Assembly: GCA_038496445.1 (NCBI GenBank)
Contig: JALMLS010000473.1
Location: 1 to 64,000, forward strand
DNA length: 64,000 bases
Source: Trichosphaerium sp. ATCC 40318
Lineage: Eukaryota > Discosea > Flabellinia > Trichosidae
Direction: 5' to 3'
Part shown: positions 47,080 through 57,695 of the stretch, one piece after another
How the letters are laid out: each line of letters begins with the position of its first letter
Numbering within the stretch: the first letter of the stretch is position 1
Program-made: the position numbers and the translations under genes
Notes under the pieces: model-generated
Told to the model about the DNA's origin: nothing
Database searches by the model: none
What the model saw: only the letters and a program-made list of their open reading frames with translations

Positions 47080-47815
47080 ACGTCTACGATATGAACTTCT
47101 TGCAGTGATTGCCTGGCCGCTCTTATTGTTGGGTTTGCTGTTAAATGAGATGCTAAATGGCTTAATCATGCAGTATTTAAGTGAAAAAACCCAAAAATGG
47201 ATTTTGCATGATGCATACTTGACATTACGTTATTGCTTGTGTGCTCATTGAGTATACTTGTACCGAATGTGTAAATCAAAAGCAGTTATATACAAACTAA
47301 AAACAATCGCACGTGCGTTCCAAAGAACTTTCCTAGATATTTTAGACTATTAGTAAAGTGCTAAACAAGCGTGTGCAAAGCGATGGCTAAAGGAAAAACA
47401 TTCCGGATCTTTGGTACTCGAGTGGATTTGAGTGCACATTCAACTAACAAAAAAATTTGTTAGTCATTTACGTGTAACGTTACATTATCACTTGTAGCAA
47501 AGTAGAAACAAATGGTAACTCGCTTGCAACCAAAAACAATTGTACATGGGTTCCTAGAGTCCTACAAAGTGTTGTACAAAACGATTAGAATCCCGAAAAT
47601 GTTTGTAGTTTTTTCTCAAAAGGTAATCACAACACTTTGGGTGTGCTAGCAAAATAATTAAAAAACCCATGTCATTGAACAGAAAGGCATTGATGGATAT
47701 TGAAGAGAATTAAAAACGTAGAAGAATATACGGAAAATTTTGAACTTAGCAATTTTATTATACACATGATACTCGATTAACTTGTTGTCTATTCAAAGCT
47801 ATCTTCTTCAGTTCC
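47080..47815. other. Spacer
   Basis: No gene is supported between Cys-rich gene 2 and the F-box/zinc-ribbon gene. Confidence 0.3.
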
Positions 47816-47817
47816 TT

Positions 47818-48980
47818 TTAATCCCATCCAAGAATCCAAAGGCAAGCACAGTCAAAGCCACTATTCAAAGATAGGTTGGATTCTACCTGTTGAATACAAA
47901 ATACAAAACTATTAGGATCAGATAGCTTCTCTTGTGTTTTGTCATCTAAATATTGCACAACAAGCCGCTTATCATTTTTCTCTATGTCACTTATACTAGG
48001 GATACTATCTTTATGTATGCTGCCACGAAATCTATCAATATAGGCAACCTGATGATGTATCATGTACTTCAAAGAACGAACTGTACTTTTTGCCATACAA
48101 CCAGAGCAATACCGTTTCCCTTCCCATTCAAATACTCCCTTCCCCAAGCTACATGTCACACATACAAAAGGAGTGAACGCTTCTCTGTGGTTAGTATGTC
48201 TACTACAAACACTTTTATCATTAACACTTGCAGCAGCTATCGTGAGACCAGTTTGCAGGGGATTGGGGACATAAATAGCCATACACGTGCTACAGTAAAT
48301 AGATTTTGGCCAAGTCCAGTCATCCAACATTTTATCATCATTGGCAAACTCATCAAAGTCAGCAATAGGATTAATGCCCAAAGTGGGCGCGTCAGGTGAT
48401 GACAGACCTTCATAAATAGATCTAAAGGATAAAACATTGTTGAGGTTCTTATTGGTGCAAAAGACTTTGTAATTGCCTTTCCTTATCACTTGGAGTAGTT
48501 TTAGATATGTTTGACGCTCTGGGTTGAGTATTTGAAGGAACGCGATTTCTTTTAGTTTATCACGTGCGCAAGTCGGTATGGACGATATACATCGATAGAT
48601 ATGTTTGTTTGTAGCTTGTAAATGTGCCACAGCTGGTGCTTCGTCTAATAGAACCAAGTTTACGATATCGTATAACATATCATAGTTCAAGTCGTCTAAG
48701 AATGAACTCGTGACCTCATACTCGATTGGTTGTATTTCCCTTGTAGTTTTTAATGTAATGAGTTTGCAGTGCGTTGTTTGATTTGTCGGTATACCTGAAA
48801 CGTTAAAGGGCACACGAAAGATGAGAATACGTGTAAGAGAGACGTGGCCTTAGTTGTAGGATAGTAGCGTAATTTATTAGTGACATACGTAATACATTCA
48901 GAGAATACATTTGTGTATTTCGTCAAAGTTCACAATGAATATCTTCGTGGAAATACTTGGAAAGAATGCATACTGAACAT
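47818..48980 (-). CDS. F-box-like protein with cysteine-rich (zinc-ribbon-like) C-terminus
   Basis: The main exon (from about 48794) encodes an F-box-like segment (SFLDDLNYDMLYDIVNLVLL, then HLQATNKHIYRCI) and, from about residue 165, four Cys pairs that could bind zinc: YCSTC, CSRH, CVTC and YCSGC. The end is QQ with a possible donor, or else ESNLSLNSGFDCACLWILGWD. The 5' end is uncertain: a mini-exon ATGTTCA (48980-48974) joined to the acceptor TTTCAG just before GTATACC gives MFSIPTNQTTHC in phase. If so, exon 1 and intron 1 lie inside the 204-bp duplicated block (48796-48999). Probable SCF receptor; target unknown. Confidence 0.6.
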
Positions 48981-48999
48981 GGTGACGTTGCACGTTACA
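48796..48999. repeat. 204-bp perfect direct repeat, copy 1
   Basis: Base-for-base identical, as read, to 50487-50690 in the same orientation. It contains the probable 5' exon and intron of the F-box/zinc-ribbon gene. Confidence 0.9.
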
Positions 49000-49050
49000 T
49001 TTTCCCCCAGGTTAGAATGAAGTCGGTGAAAGATAAACAATCACGTGACT

Positions 49051-49554
49051 TTAGGTGAAAAATGCGTCAAAGTCATCATTGATCATCTTGAGAGCTTGAG
49101 TCAGTCCTTTGAGTCCTTTGGATGACTTGATCAACTTGATAGCCTTGTGACGTTCTCTATGAGTAGAGAACATGTTTATATTTGATTTGAGCTGTTCTTT
49201 GTAAGCGCGAATGTTGGGATACTTGGTGCTTTTGCTGAGAGTATCATACGAATCTTGGAATAACTTTCTTAATGGTTCTTCTTTGTTGTTATTCTTCTTG
49301 TTAGTGTTCTTCTTGTCGATTGTAATCTTCTTAGGTACTATTGTCGGTCTTACCCCCTTGGTTGCATCATTGTTGGTCTTAGATTGCGTTTGTATTGATT
49401 GCTGTTGTGTCTTCTGAGCTGTTGAAGTTACCAATTGATCAACATCAGTGTCTTCAAATATATAAACAGGAGCATCAAATGGTCGTAAATTAGAGGTAAA
49501 ATAAGGTGAGACGTTTAACTGAGATCCAGCTTTCTTGTTTGAGAATAGTGCCAT
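49051..49554 (-). CDS. Uncharacterised Lys/Gln/Asn-rich protein
   Basis: Single exon, 167 aa, no recognised family. After MALFSNKKAGSQLNVSPYFT and an acidic patch (FEDTDVDQL) comes a low-complexity Gln/Lys/Asn stretch, then a compact helical C-terminus (LRKLFQDSYDTLSKSTKYPN, HRERHKAIKLIKSSKGLKGL) ending DDFDAFFT. The C-terminal part looks like a folded helical domain. A CACGTG hexamer lies just after its stop codon (49042-49047). Confidence 0.5.
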   Translation of the reverse strand: MALFSNKKAGSQLNVSPYFTSNLRPFDAPVYIFEDTDVDQLVTSTAQKTQQQSIQTQSKTNNDATKGVRPTIVPKKITIDKKNTNKKNNNKEEPLRKLFQDSYDTLSKSTKYPNIRAYKEQLKSNINMFSTHRERHKAIKLIKSSKGLKGLTQALKMINDDFDAFFT

Positions 49555-50486
49555 CGAGTTCTTGAGCGTATATGATAAATTAATCTTAGCGTGGGTCGTA
49601 GTTTCTTCTGTTGAGGAGCACTTGAACTGTCAAATAGATAAACAGAAGTACTAAATGATAGGTTAAAGGTATTTAACTGAGATCCAGATGTCTTAAACCA
49701 TGAAATGTTTGTTTTAAGCGTTTAATGTAAATAGTAGCGCTTGAGTTGAGTTCACCAATAAAGGTGTAATACTGAAAGAATACATCACCTCTGGTTGCAA
49801 GTCAGTTGAAATGTATTTAGTAATATGATAAAGATATGGGGATGGGGATGTGGATGGGGATGGGGATGGGGATGTGTGTGCTTTTCTTTTGATTTATGTT
49901 TGCTTTGACGGACTAGTATGCCTCAGCTGTCAAAAGACAAATTAGCACAGAGTTGTTTAATATGTGTAACCCATAGTCAGTATTGAAACCGTAATGTCTT
50001 GAGTGTAATTGAAGATATCTTTGGGTATTAGGTTATGAGCCTTTTGTGATCCATGATTGCTTATGAAGCTGCGTGAAATAATTTGAAGTTCAAAATGTTT
50101 GTATATCCTTTATAACCTGAAATATGGAGTATGGACGACAGTGAGCACCATTTGCTATTTGATGACACCTCTCCTTTGAGCATGGACTCCAGTAGCTTTC
50201 TTGTCACTTCAGCGTCCTGATGTGAGCCTGGTGTGTTGTTTGCCGGTATGGACATCAAGAATATGCATTTCATTTCTTAGCTTGAATACTAGCACATGAT
50301 CATAAATTATAAAAGGACATGAATTGTTGCAGCATGGCTGCTTTATCGACCATATGATTGGAATAGCGCTGGCTGGTGATAATCCAGCGCATGCTGTTAT
50401 TTAAGTGATCCATTAAAAACTATCGTAATACATCGTGGTCATGAAGGTTGTGCAGTGTAAGTTCAAAATCTGTGTATGTCGCCAAA
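49555..50486. other. Spacer with simple repeat
   Basis: Holds the GGGGAT microsatellite described separately. A minus-strand frame at 50061-50273 (PGSHQDAEVTRKLLESMLKG) looks mildly coding, but no gene could be built around it. Confidence 0.3.
49836..49875 (+). repeat. (GGGGAT)n microsatellite
   Basis: About seven units of GGGGAT with single-base variants (G to T). The G-rich strand could form a quadruplex. It resembles a telomere-type repeat but is too short and internal to be one. Confidence 0.7.
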
Positions 50487-50690
50487 TGAAACGTTAAAGG
50501 GCACACGAAAGATGAGAATACGTGTAAGAGAGACGTGGCCTTAGTTGTAGGATAGTAGCGTAATTTATTAGTGACATACGTAATACATTCAGAGAATACA
50601 TTTGTGTATTTCGTCAAAGTTCACAATGAATATCTTCGTGGAAATACTTGGAAAGAATGCATACTGAACATGGTGACGTTGCACGTTACA
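50487..50690. repeat. 204-bp perfect direct repeat, copy 2
   Basis: Identical to 48796-48999. Just after it the sequence diverges. A plus-strand frame crossing the block (50571-50813) has some coding look but no support. Confidence 0.9.
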
Positions 50691-50891
50691 ATACCGCTGT
50701 TTACTTTTTATTTGGGTTTGCACCGTTCTTATGGAGACCTTTTGGACAACATTTTTGCAGAAAACAGCGCGTTTTTAGTCAATCGTGGCTCTGTTCAATT
50801 TCGCGGAAAGTAGTGCAATCATAGTCAGTACGAAGAGTTAAGGGATAATGAAATTACAAAGACTTTGTGAAGATATATTTTGGGTGTACTT

Positions 50892-51040
50892 TAATGTCGA
50901 AAAAAAAGTCGAAAAAATGTCAAAGTGACATTGAACTGTTCGCCACAAAGGGAGACAACTGGGTTATGGTGCTCAGTTGCCGCTAGGCTCTGCCCCCCAA
51001 ACCCCCCCTTGAATGCCTTAACTTTGTATACTAAATAAAT
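50892..51040. repeat. Dispersed repeat, copy 2
   Basis: Near-identical to 18455-18594. About 60 bp beyond its end, TTTTCGACTTTTTTTTGACA (about 51101-51120) approximates the inverted complement of its first 20 bases (AAAAAAAAGTCGAAAA), so a roughly 230-bp element with inverted ends is possible at this locus. The right inverted end is not evident at copy 1. Confidence 0.75.
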
Positions 51041-51262
51041 TTCGGGGGTCTTTCTAAATAGTTCCTATGGCATAATATAGGATAGTTAGTGTGCCGAATT
51101 TTCGACTTTTTTTTGACAAAGTTCTACATATTTTGTGGCACATGTGCAACTGAGTTACAAATAAACATAACCAAACAATTGATTCATTCACTCGAGCCGT
51201 TTATTTTTAGTGACTTTTAGAAGCTTTCTGAAACCCCTCCCACGTTCTCCAGGTTATCAAAA

Positions 51263-52772
51263 ATGGCGAAAAGATCCCTCGTTGGTTTTGTAAAGCGATT
51301 TGTACGTCCGAAATCACGAAAAGTTGAATCTACACCATTAATGGAGGTAAGCAAGCTTCAGTAAACGTTTATAGCGTAACGCGCATTTTGGTTCCTTTTT
51401 TTTGTACAAAACGCGTTTTGACGCCGTTTTTCATACTAAATAACTGTAGGACACTCTAACAGCGTATTTACCGCCAGAATTAACTGAAAAAGTGGTGACG
51501 TTCCTAAACGCTCACTCTCTTCTTATGTTTTCAACCACATGCAAAGTGTAGTACGTAAAAACCTCATATAAAACCTTTGTGTTTTTTTTTACTAATTTTA
51601 GCTCTGAAGCAACGTTTTTGCTTCAAGCGACGTTATTTGGCGTCAACTCATACAGAACTCTTTTGAAATAGATACAAGCTCTGTACAGAGTACTGTAGAA
51701 TCATGGAAGTCGTATTACAAGAGACTGCGTAAATGTAATGGGATGTATGAGGGTTATTGCACTTACAATGCTCCTTATTTGCATTATCACATGGGTGCTT
51801 TGATTTGTTGTGATGACGTAACAGAACAATGGAGCGGCAACTTTTTTTGGGCTTACTTCACAATATCTAACGGAATTTCTCCATGTAAGGCAAAGTCTTG
51901 TGTCGAACAAAGGAGGCTTGAAACTGAAGAACAGGAGAGATAGTACGAACATTTCGTTTCTTTTTTTTTTCCTTTTTTTTTCTTGTTTTTTTTTCCTTTG
52001 ACTGAACATGTGTTTTGTATTGGAGATTTAATTTATTGTTTAGTATTGTTGAACACCGCTTATGTGAAGGTACAGGTATAAATATACCCACCTATTATGT
52101 CTTGAAATCATTTGGAGAAGGGTCTATAATTATGGGAACTTATTGGGTATCACTATATGCGCCACAATATTTATACTTAGTACACACTGATGTTACACAT
52201 TCACCAGAGCTTTTCTTACAATATCTACATGGTACGTACTAATAGTATAACATGTTTGAGTAATCAAAGCCTACAGTTAAGACCAAGCTCGCAACACTGA
52301 TCTCCATGTGGTTTTAAAATGTGTTACTTGCTTTGTTATTTACTAATTGAGAAATTTCTTTATAGGTGTAGAGTTTAATCAATCACTTGTTTTCAAAGGA
52401 ACTGCCGTCATTGCAGTGGTTGAAGATACAACAGGGCCTAAAAATAGTTATGTGGATTCTAAGCTTGAAGTAACTTCACTCATTCTTGATAAATCTGGTA
52501 GTGTCGATCATTGTGATTACATTGATTATCACTTATCAAATATTACTGCAAGCTATTCAGTAGGTACAACAGAAATACAGTTAAAAGGATATTTTGTGGA
52601 GCGTAATTATAAGGTACTGCAAGAGCATAAAGTTGGTGAGTACGCCACACTTAAACCAACAAACAAACGTCATTTCCTGGTTTTTGAGAATTACTTATTC
52701 TGGATTCGTGGAAGAAAACTATTTGGTTTTAAAGAGAAAGCAGAATGTTGTTTTCTAGAACTAGACATGTAG
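51263..52772 (+). CDS. F-box protein with uncharacterised C-terminal domain
   Basis: Five exons (51263-51346, 51450-51547, 51610-51942, 52044-52231, 52366-52772) join in phase to 369 aa. After a basic N-terminus (MAKRSLVGFVKRFVRPKSRK) an F-box spans exons 2-3: LPPELTEKVVTFLNAHSLLM, STTCK and SSDVIWRQLIQNSF, the usual F-box ending. The remaining 270 residues are strand-rich (FWAYFTISNGISPCKAKSCV, IIMGTYWVSLYAPQYLYLVH, EIQLKGYFVERNYKVLQEHK) and might be a beta-sandwich, but match no family I know. Presumed SCF substrate receptor. Confidence 0.75.
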
Positions 52773-53317
52773 ATAAACTAAATAAAAGTGGCAGAATTTG
52801 GCAGTTATTAAGGATATATGTTCTATTGAAGTCCTACGTATTGGTGCAATATAGCTTCTATCGAGCGTTTGAAAGGAGTTGACAAAACCGCCTGCACACA
52901 ATTTGCGATAGCGAGCAGTAAATCAATTGATAGCCCACATCCCTTAAATCCTAATCTTTTTCTGTTCAACATTCCGAGGATTTAAAATTTTTAAATATGT
53001 ATTGCACTTACTTGCATGTTCTTGTTGGCTAGTAAACAACAACATCAAGGGCTGTACTAGAGCCAATAAACGTTGTAGTCTTCCCCTCATTATTTCTTAA
53101 GAAGAGTGTGTAGGGTAGGAGAATGAGAGGTTTCTAATAAATCAGAAATTGGGTAAAAAAGCCTTTGGGTACTTTATTTAATACACCGTTGTATACAAAG
53201 ATTTATTAAAACCCAGGCAGCCACGGTTGCAGGGCTTTTCCACCACCTTATTGGCAACAGTAAGTAAGTATGATAAATTAAAGTTTAGTATGGGTGAATT
53301 TAAAAAACAATTGGATG
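52773..53317. other. Convergent spacer
   Basis: No feature was recognised. A possible poly(A) signal lies just after the F-box gene stop (AATAAA near 52779). Confidence 0.3.
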
Positions 53318-55223
53318 TCAAAAAACCTGATTGTTCGTACCAGCACCAAGCTTGCCATTCGAATCTTTTACTGTCTGATAAATATCATAATTCCAGCTGT
53401 CAACAACACAAAGATTCATGAATATTCTATCCATATCTATTTGATCTCAGTTAGCACAAAAATAAGGCCGATGAGTTTGTGTATTCAACAATATCTTTAT
53501 AATATTCAGTACCACGTGACCATGGGTTATCACGACTTCTTTCCCAGAAAGGAAAACCCCATTCCTTTTCAAATTCAACCATCAAATCACCATTTGGAGA
53601 GTACTCAGTCTCGATAGCATACACAGACCAACCTTAGAAAAAATAGTAAGCATTGTTTGTAAACATCACAAAAACAGTACCTGTACTGTCCACAAGATAT
53701 GCACCATAGTTCTGAAACGTCCAAGCAAGCATTTTGGCAGGTTCTGTTTCGAATCCTATTTTTTCTATATCGAAGGTTCTATTGAGAGCTAAAAGCTCCC
53801 ATCCTGAACTTGACGTTAATGTTTTTTCGTGTTTTTTTCTCAAGTTTTGTTTAACAATTGTATGTAACATACTTTAAAGCAGGTACAACTCCTTTGTAGC
53901 AACCTGGAGCGCAACTATCTGCTTTTATCGCTGGCCATCTGAATGACATCTTTTTTGAGCCTCCACTGTATGTGTTGGCAGAGCTTTGCAAGTTCACTTT
54001 AAGTACATGTCTGATGCCGTCTTTGTTACTCTTTACAAGTTCTCCCAACCTTAACGTTCCTAAATACACTTCTTTAACAAAGCATTGAAATGCAAAAGAA
54101 CAGTATCAAGTCATTTTGTTGAATTTAAAAGGCACGGTTGAAATTCCAAAATTTTCAATTTTTCAGAGAATATCGTTTCGTGCATTTAGTTATGAAGAAA
54201 TAAAGTGTTATGATAAAATGCTGCCTTTTTGGCGCTGTCATTGGAGTATTGCTGTTGATAACAACAAGCGCCTGTATAGCTCAATTGGCAGAGCAGTGGT
54301 TTTCTAAGCCATTGGTTGCAGGTTCAATCCCTGCTACAGGCTTACAATAGTTTTTGTAGATGACGGCAAAAGTATGCAAAATAAATGTAAAGTGCAACAA
54401 AAAGGCCGATCAAGTTCAACAAAAGTCGATCAAGGTATGTAAATCGCTTGAGTCAAAGTTTCGTATGTTCTCCAACACAGCTCAAAAAAAAAAGTAAACA
54501 CTTGCCTCCAATCCCTGAAAGTCCAGATCCTCCGTGAGCTCCGGTAATACCTTCTCCTCTTATACTCACATTGCTGAACATGTATTTCGAAGTTGCCGGT
54601 TTATCAGATGCACATCGAGCGAGGGGTTGACTTTGAACAATCGTATCTCCATCTGGCATGAGAAAGGCACCTAACAAAAAACGGTTAAAAACACGTGCGG
54701 CTTTTATTCGCAGCGATAATGTTTTATGGTACTCACCCGCATTGTTAGGCGTCTGTGGTAGTGGATCAGGTATGACGAAATCAGAAGGAACAGGTGCACG
54801 AAAAAGTTGACCACCTGTTGGTGAACATCGACTCACGTTTTTATTCCAACCAGCTAAAAAAACAGAAGATTACATTACGTTGTCTTGTTGCGATAGTGCC
54901 GCAAGTGTGCGTTACCGTTTGAGTAATAAAATGTAGTTAACGGTGCGTTTGGTGTCAATATAATTACATCAGGATCTGGAGTCATTCCTTGAGCGGTAGG
55001 ACGCTGTATTTGTCCAAATACATACTTTGCATCTGAGATTTAAAACAAAACCGTTAAACTGTTAAATTATTGCGATTACTGTCTATCAATGCGTACCAGA
55101 GCCAAGTGGAAGGTTCCATATCGAATAACTTGCGAACGGATGCGTTAGAGGGTTTCTTGAAGCACATACTGCAAAGCAGAAACTGAGAACAAGCACAAGG
55201 GATATACAGCTGTTCAGCGCCAT
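53318..55223 (-). CDS. Secreted protein of a bacterial-type uncharacterised family
   Basis: Starts with a signal peptide (MALNSCISLVLVLSFCFAVC). Joined exons carry NPLTHPFASYSIWNLPLGSD, TPNAPLTTFYYSNG, QLFRAPVPSDFVIPDPLPQT, QPLARC, IRGEGITGAHGGSGLSGIG, TLRLGELVKSNKDGIRHVLK, SFRWPAIKADS, TEPAKMLAWTFQNYGAYLVD and the end MDRIFMNLCVVDSWNYDIYQ...GTNNQVF. The motifs (SxWNxPLG, GAHGGSGLS, RLGEL, IRHxLK, RWPA, YGAYxVD) recall secreted hypothetical proteins of actinobacteria and some fungi; the biochemical role is unknown. About eight introns are present. The long one (54505-54060, 446 nt) has a GC donor (GCAAGTG) and holds a tRNA gene on the opposite strand. Confidence 0.7.
54270..54342 (+). tRNA. 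tRNA-Arg (anticodon TCT)
   Basis: 73-nt cloverleaf without intron. The acceptor arm GCCTGTA pairs with TACAGGC. The D-arm is GCTC...GAGC, the anticodon arm GTGGT/GCCAT has loop TTTCTAA (anticodon TCT, reads AGA), and the T-arm GCAGG/CCTGC has loop TTCAATC. B-box-like GGTTCAATCCC is intact and a TTTTT terminator follows at 54350. It lies antisense inside an intron of the secreted-protein gene. Confidence 0.93.
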
Positions 55224-55430
55224 ACTTGATTTCGACAATATCTCAATTGACTGTTCAAGTACTGATTTTGTTGGTTACAGATCCTTCTTCCAGATACAAG
55301 ACAAGTGCACGTGACTTGCTAAAATAACAACTTATTTCCACAACGCTGAATCGATACGCAAGGTGCAAGTTGTGAGGCAGCTTTTTTGGCCTTTAACAGT
55401 ACTCATTTTATTAATTTGTAGAAGGTCCAG

Positions 55431-56023
55431 TTATTTACATTTTAATCTGTCATATCCGTTATTGAATAGTACCACGACTTGACGTTCAATATTGCCTCCT
55501 TGTTTCTTGCCCTTGATATAGGTACAATGTTCCACCAATTCACCATTAATCTGCCATGACTTGTATTCTCCTTCACGTTCCCCATTAACAAAATTACATT
55601 TCATCTCAAGCTGACCATTTGTGGTGTACCAACTCTTGTACTCTCCATCTCGTTTGTCATTAATATAGTACGCTTGCTCAACCAACGTAGGCTTATTTCC
55701 CATATGCATATGCCAGCACTTGTGTTGTCCATGTTTTTTACCACAACTCCATAGCTCGTGTTTAATATGGTATTTTGCATTTTGAATCCACTTTCCATGT
55801 TTGTTCAACTCGCTATCAAACCTCGTAGACATTGCTGCTCGTTTCGATAATACAGGCAACTTTATGTATATTTCTTCGTCTAAATCCATGATATCTAACT
55901 GCAATTCCACTGGAAGTTGTAATAGACCAAGTAACTCTTGTTGCTGTACAAGTATCTATAAACAATTTAGTAATGTATCAATACCTTTTTGCTTTAAACA
56001 CGTACCCTACGTTTTATTGACAT
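55431..56023 (-). CDS. F-box-like protein with MORN-type (YwqK-like) repeats, paralogue 2
   Basis: Two exons. A six-codon first exon (MSIKRR, 56023-56006) is spliced to a long exon starting QQELLGLLQLPVELQLDIMD. This matches LLGIPMELQLDIMD of the larger paralogue at 44878. The F-box-like region continues (LPVLSKRAAMSTRFDSELNK). Only about four MORN-type repeats follow (YYINDKRDGEYKSWYTTNGQ, NFVNGEREGEYKSWQINGEL), ending KQGGNIERQVV...LKCK. It may be a shortened relative with a new C-terminal tail. Presence of an intron here but not in paralogue 1 suggests paralogue 1 lost it, or uses a downstream start. Confidence 0.7.
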
Positions 56024-56290
56024 TGTTTAAACTAGTATTACCTTGTTTAATAGATAAATAGGTAGTTGATACAACAGTTATTTTTGGATGACAAACGTTG
56101 CACTGTCTGAGATTGTTTCGTGATATTAACTTAACATAATTACTACTTAAGTTGACGTATTCTTTAAAAAGTATGCTTTGTTTACCCACGTGATTCGAAT
56201 GAAAGACAGTGTTTTGTGAATACATACTCATGTCAAAGAAGGTTGGTCTTTGCTTGGAAATGAGTTTTATTGGAGGTGAGAGCAGTAAAT
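56024..56290. other. Spacer
   Basis: A CACGTG hexamer is at 56187-56192. No gene was seen. Confidence 0.3.
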
Positions 56291-56297
56291 CAACAAT

Positions 56298-56630
56298 TTA
56301 CTTTTTCTCTTGCGGCGGCATCGCTTTTGGCGACGGCTTTTTTGTTTTAAGGCTTAGTTTTGATTTACCAGAAGTCCTGTGCTTCATACGCGTCGGTTTT
56401 GCAAGGTTGTCTCCTGATTTACCAGATGTCTGATGAGACATACGACGCCGTAGAGGTCTTGGTTTGGGTTTTGGGTTAACTTGACCAAAAACGTCTTCTC
56501 CTGATTTGCCAGATGTGCGGTGCGCCATACGCTTCACGTTACGTCTCCTGTTGTCCTTTGGGGCCACAACTTTATCACGCACTTTACCGGACGTATAGTG
56601 CGCCATACGCCTTACTGGTGGGTTAGACAT
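56298..56630 (-). CDS. Small basic protein with RMxHxTSGKS repeats (paralogue 2)
   Basis: 110 aa from the ATG that aligns with paralogue 1 (MSNPPVRRMAHYTSGKV against MSRKPSVPQPTRMAHYTSGK). It contains four units: RMAHYTSGKV, RMAHRTSGKS, RMSHQTSGKS and RMKHRTSGKS, separated by 15-25 basic, Pro-rich residues, then the shared tail (KLSLKTKKPSPKAMPPQEKK). Paralogue 1 has two units. I infer internal gain or loss of repeats. There are no hydrophobic segments. The family is not one I recognise; regular spacing of invariant Arg-Met, His and Thr-Ser-Gly-Lys suggests a short linear interaction or modification motif. Confidence 0.7.
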   Translation of the reverse strand: MSNPPVRRMAHYTSGKVRDKVVAPKDNRRRNVKRMAHRTSGKSGEDVFGQVNPKPKPRPLRRRMSHQTSGKSGDNLAKPTRMKHRTSGKSKLSLKTKKPSPKAMPPQEKK

Positions 56631-56639
56631 CCTAGATAG

Positions 56640-56955
56640 TACGTTGAGAGCTACTGTAATTTTCACAGCCAAAACCGTAAACCGAATGACCGTTTAAGTT
56701 ATGCCAACTATCACGTGACTGTTGTTTTGTTAACCCAAAGACAAAAAAGTAGTGCAAGCACACGCAAGGACGGCCCCTTCGCATCAAAAAGTAGGTTCGA
56801 CATTTCACTTGATTTCTCTACGTTAATGTGCAGCACACTTATTTAATACCAAGGTAACTTTAACAGCATCCCTGTAAATGATTATTTTATTATTGTAGAT
56901 GATGTAGTTAGAGATGGTATTGGAAACTGAAATCATCTCTAACAATGACAAGTAC
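56640..56955. other. Spacer
   Basis: A CACGTG hexamer is at 56712-56717, about 80 bp upstream of the RMxHxTSGKS gene start. Nothing else was recognised. Confidence 0.35.
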
Positions 56956-56959
56956 AACC

Positions 56960-57695
56960 TTATAATTTGCCCAAGTACTCAACAATATCACTATGTCCGT
57001 TCACACGAGCAATATCGATAGCAGTAGCACCATCGAGGTGATGCATTGGTACGTTGACATCGAGGTCTACAACAAAAATCACGTTTTGAATTTCTTTCAA
57101 AAAAAAGAAGCAAACTGTACCATTCACATTTTCTACGAGGTATTTTACTACTTCTAAGCTACCTCCAAGGCAAGCCCACTGTAGTGGCGTACCACCAAAA
57201 CCAATAACTTGCTTTGTAGCGGCTGAAGGATGGTATACACCAAGTTCAGTGTTAAAGGCAATTGTAGCAGTGTAAGGTTCATGGTAGTTGCCTAAACGAG
57301 CGTAAAAATGGAGTTTTAAGGCCTCGTTTATGGTTCGTACCATAAAAGATCCAATCGTTGTACACATGTGGTTTGTTTGGGTCTGTGTACGAAGCGGAAT
57401 CTTTGTCTAGAAGGTCAGAGCGTTGCTTCGCTACCAATTCAACCAAACCTAAGCGTGTAAATAACGGAGTGTAATACGCGCAGGTAGGTCTTTTAAGTAT
57501 TTAGCATGCCTTTGAAGCATTGTTTGACGATTGACCTTGCAAAGCGTTAGCGCACGACGGACGCTCGTTAAAACGTACTCTGGCTTTGTTACGCCTGGTG
57601 TAAGCGACGTGAATGGTTTTGACGTCTAAAAGTAAGGATAAGCTTTCTTTTGTTCGTTTTATCAATTACTGTTGGTTTACCTCCACTGCTGCCAT
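56960..57695 (-). CDS. Ankyrin-repeat protein
   Basis: Starts MAAVE (57695), then introns. Exons read TSKPFTSLTPGVTKPE, PTCAYYTPLFTRLGLVELVA and KDSASYTDPNKPHVYNDWIF, then GNYHEPYTATIAFNTELGVY and two clear ankyrin units: GGTPLQWACLGGSLEVVKYL and HHLDGATAIDIARVNGHSDI, ending VEYLGKL. Upstream repeats are degenerate. Ankyrin stacks are protein-binding modules; no other domain is visible, so the partner is unknown. The intron with donor GTACGTTTTAACG is inferred from frame; other boundaries are clear. Confidence 0.65.

Noticed and set aside
49836-49875. Telomeric repeat or chromosome-end fusion
   Set aside because: The GGGGAT run is only about 40 bp, imperfect and flanked by ordinary gene-bearing sequence on both sides.
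50061-50273. Minus-strand frame containing PGSHQDAEVTRKLLESMLKG
   Set aside because: Isolated, no supportable upstream exon and no homologue in the window.
50571-50813. Plus-strand frame crossing the 204-bp duplicate
   Set aside because: The same sequence at 48880-48999 does not continue in the same frame after the duplicate ends, so the frame is probably fortuitous.
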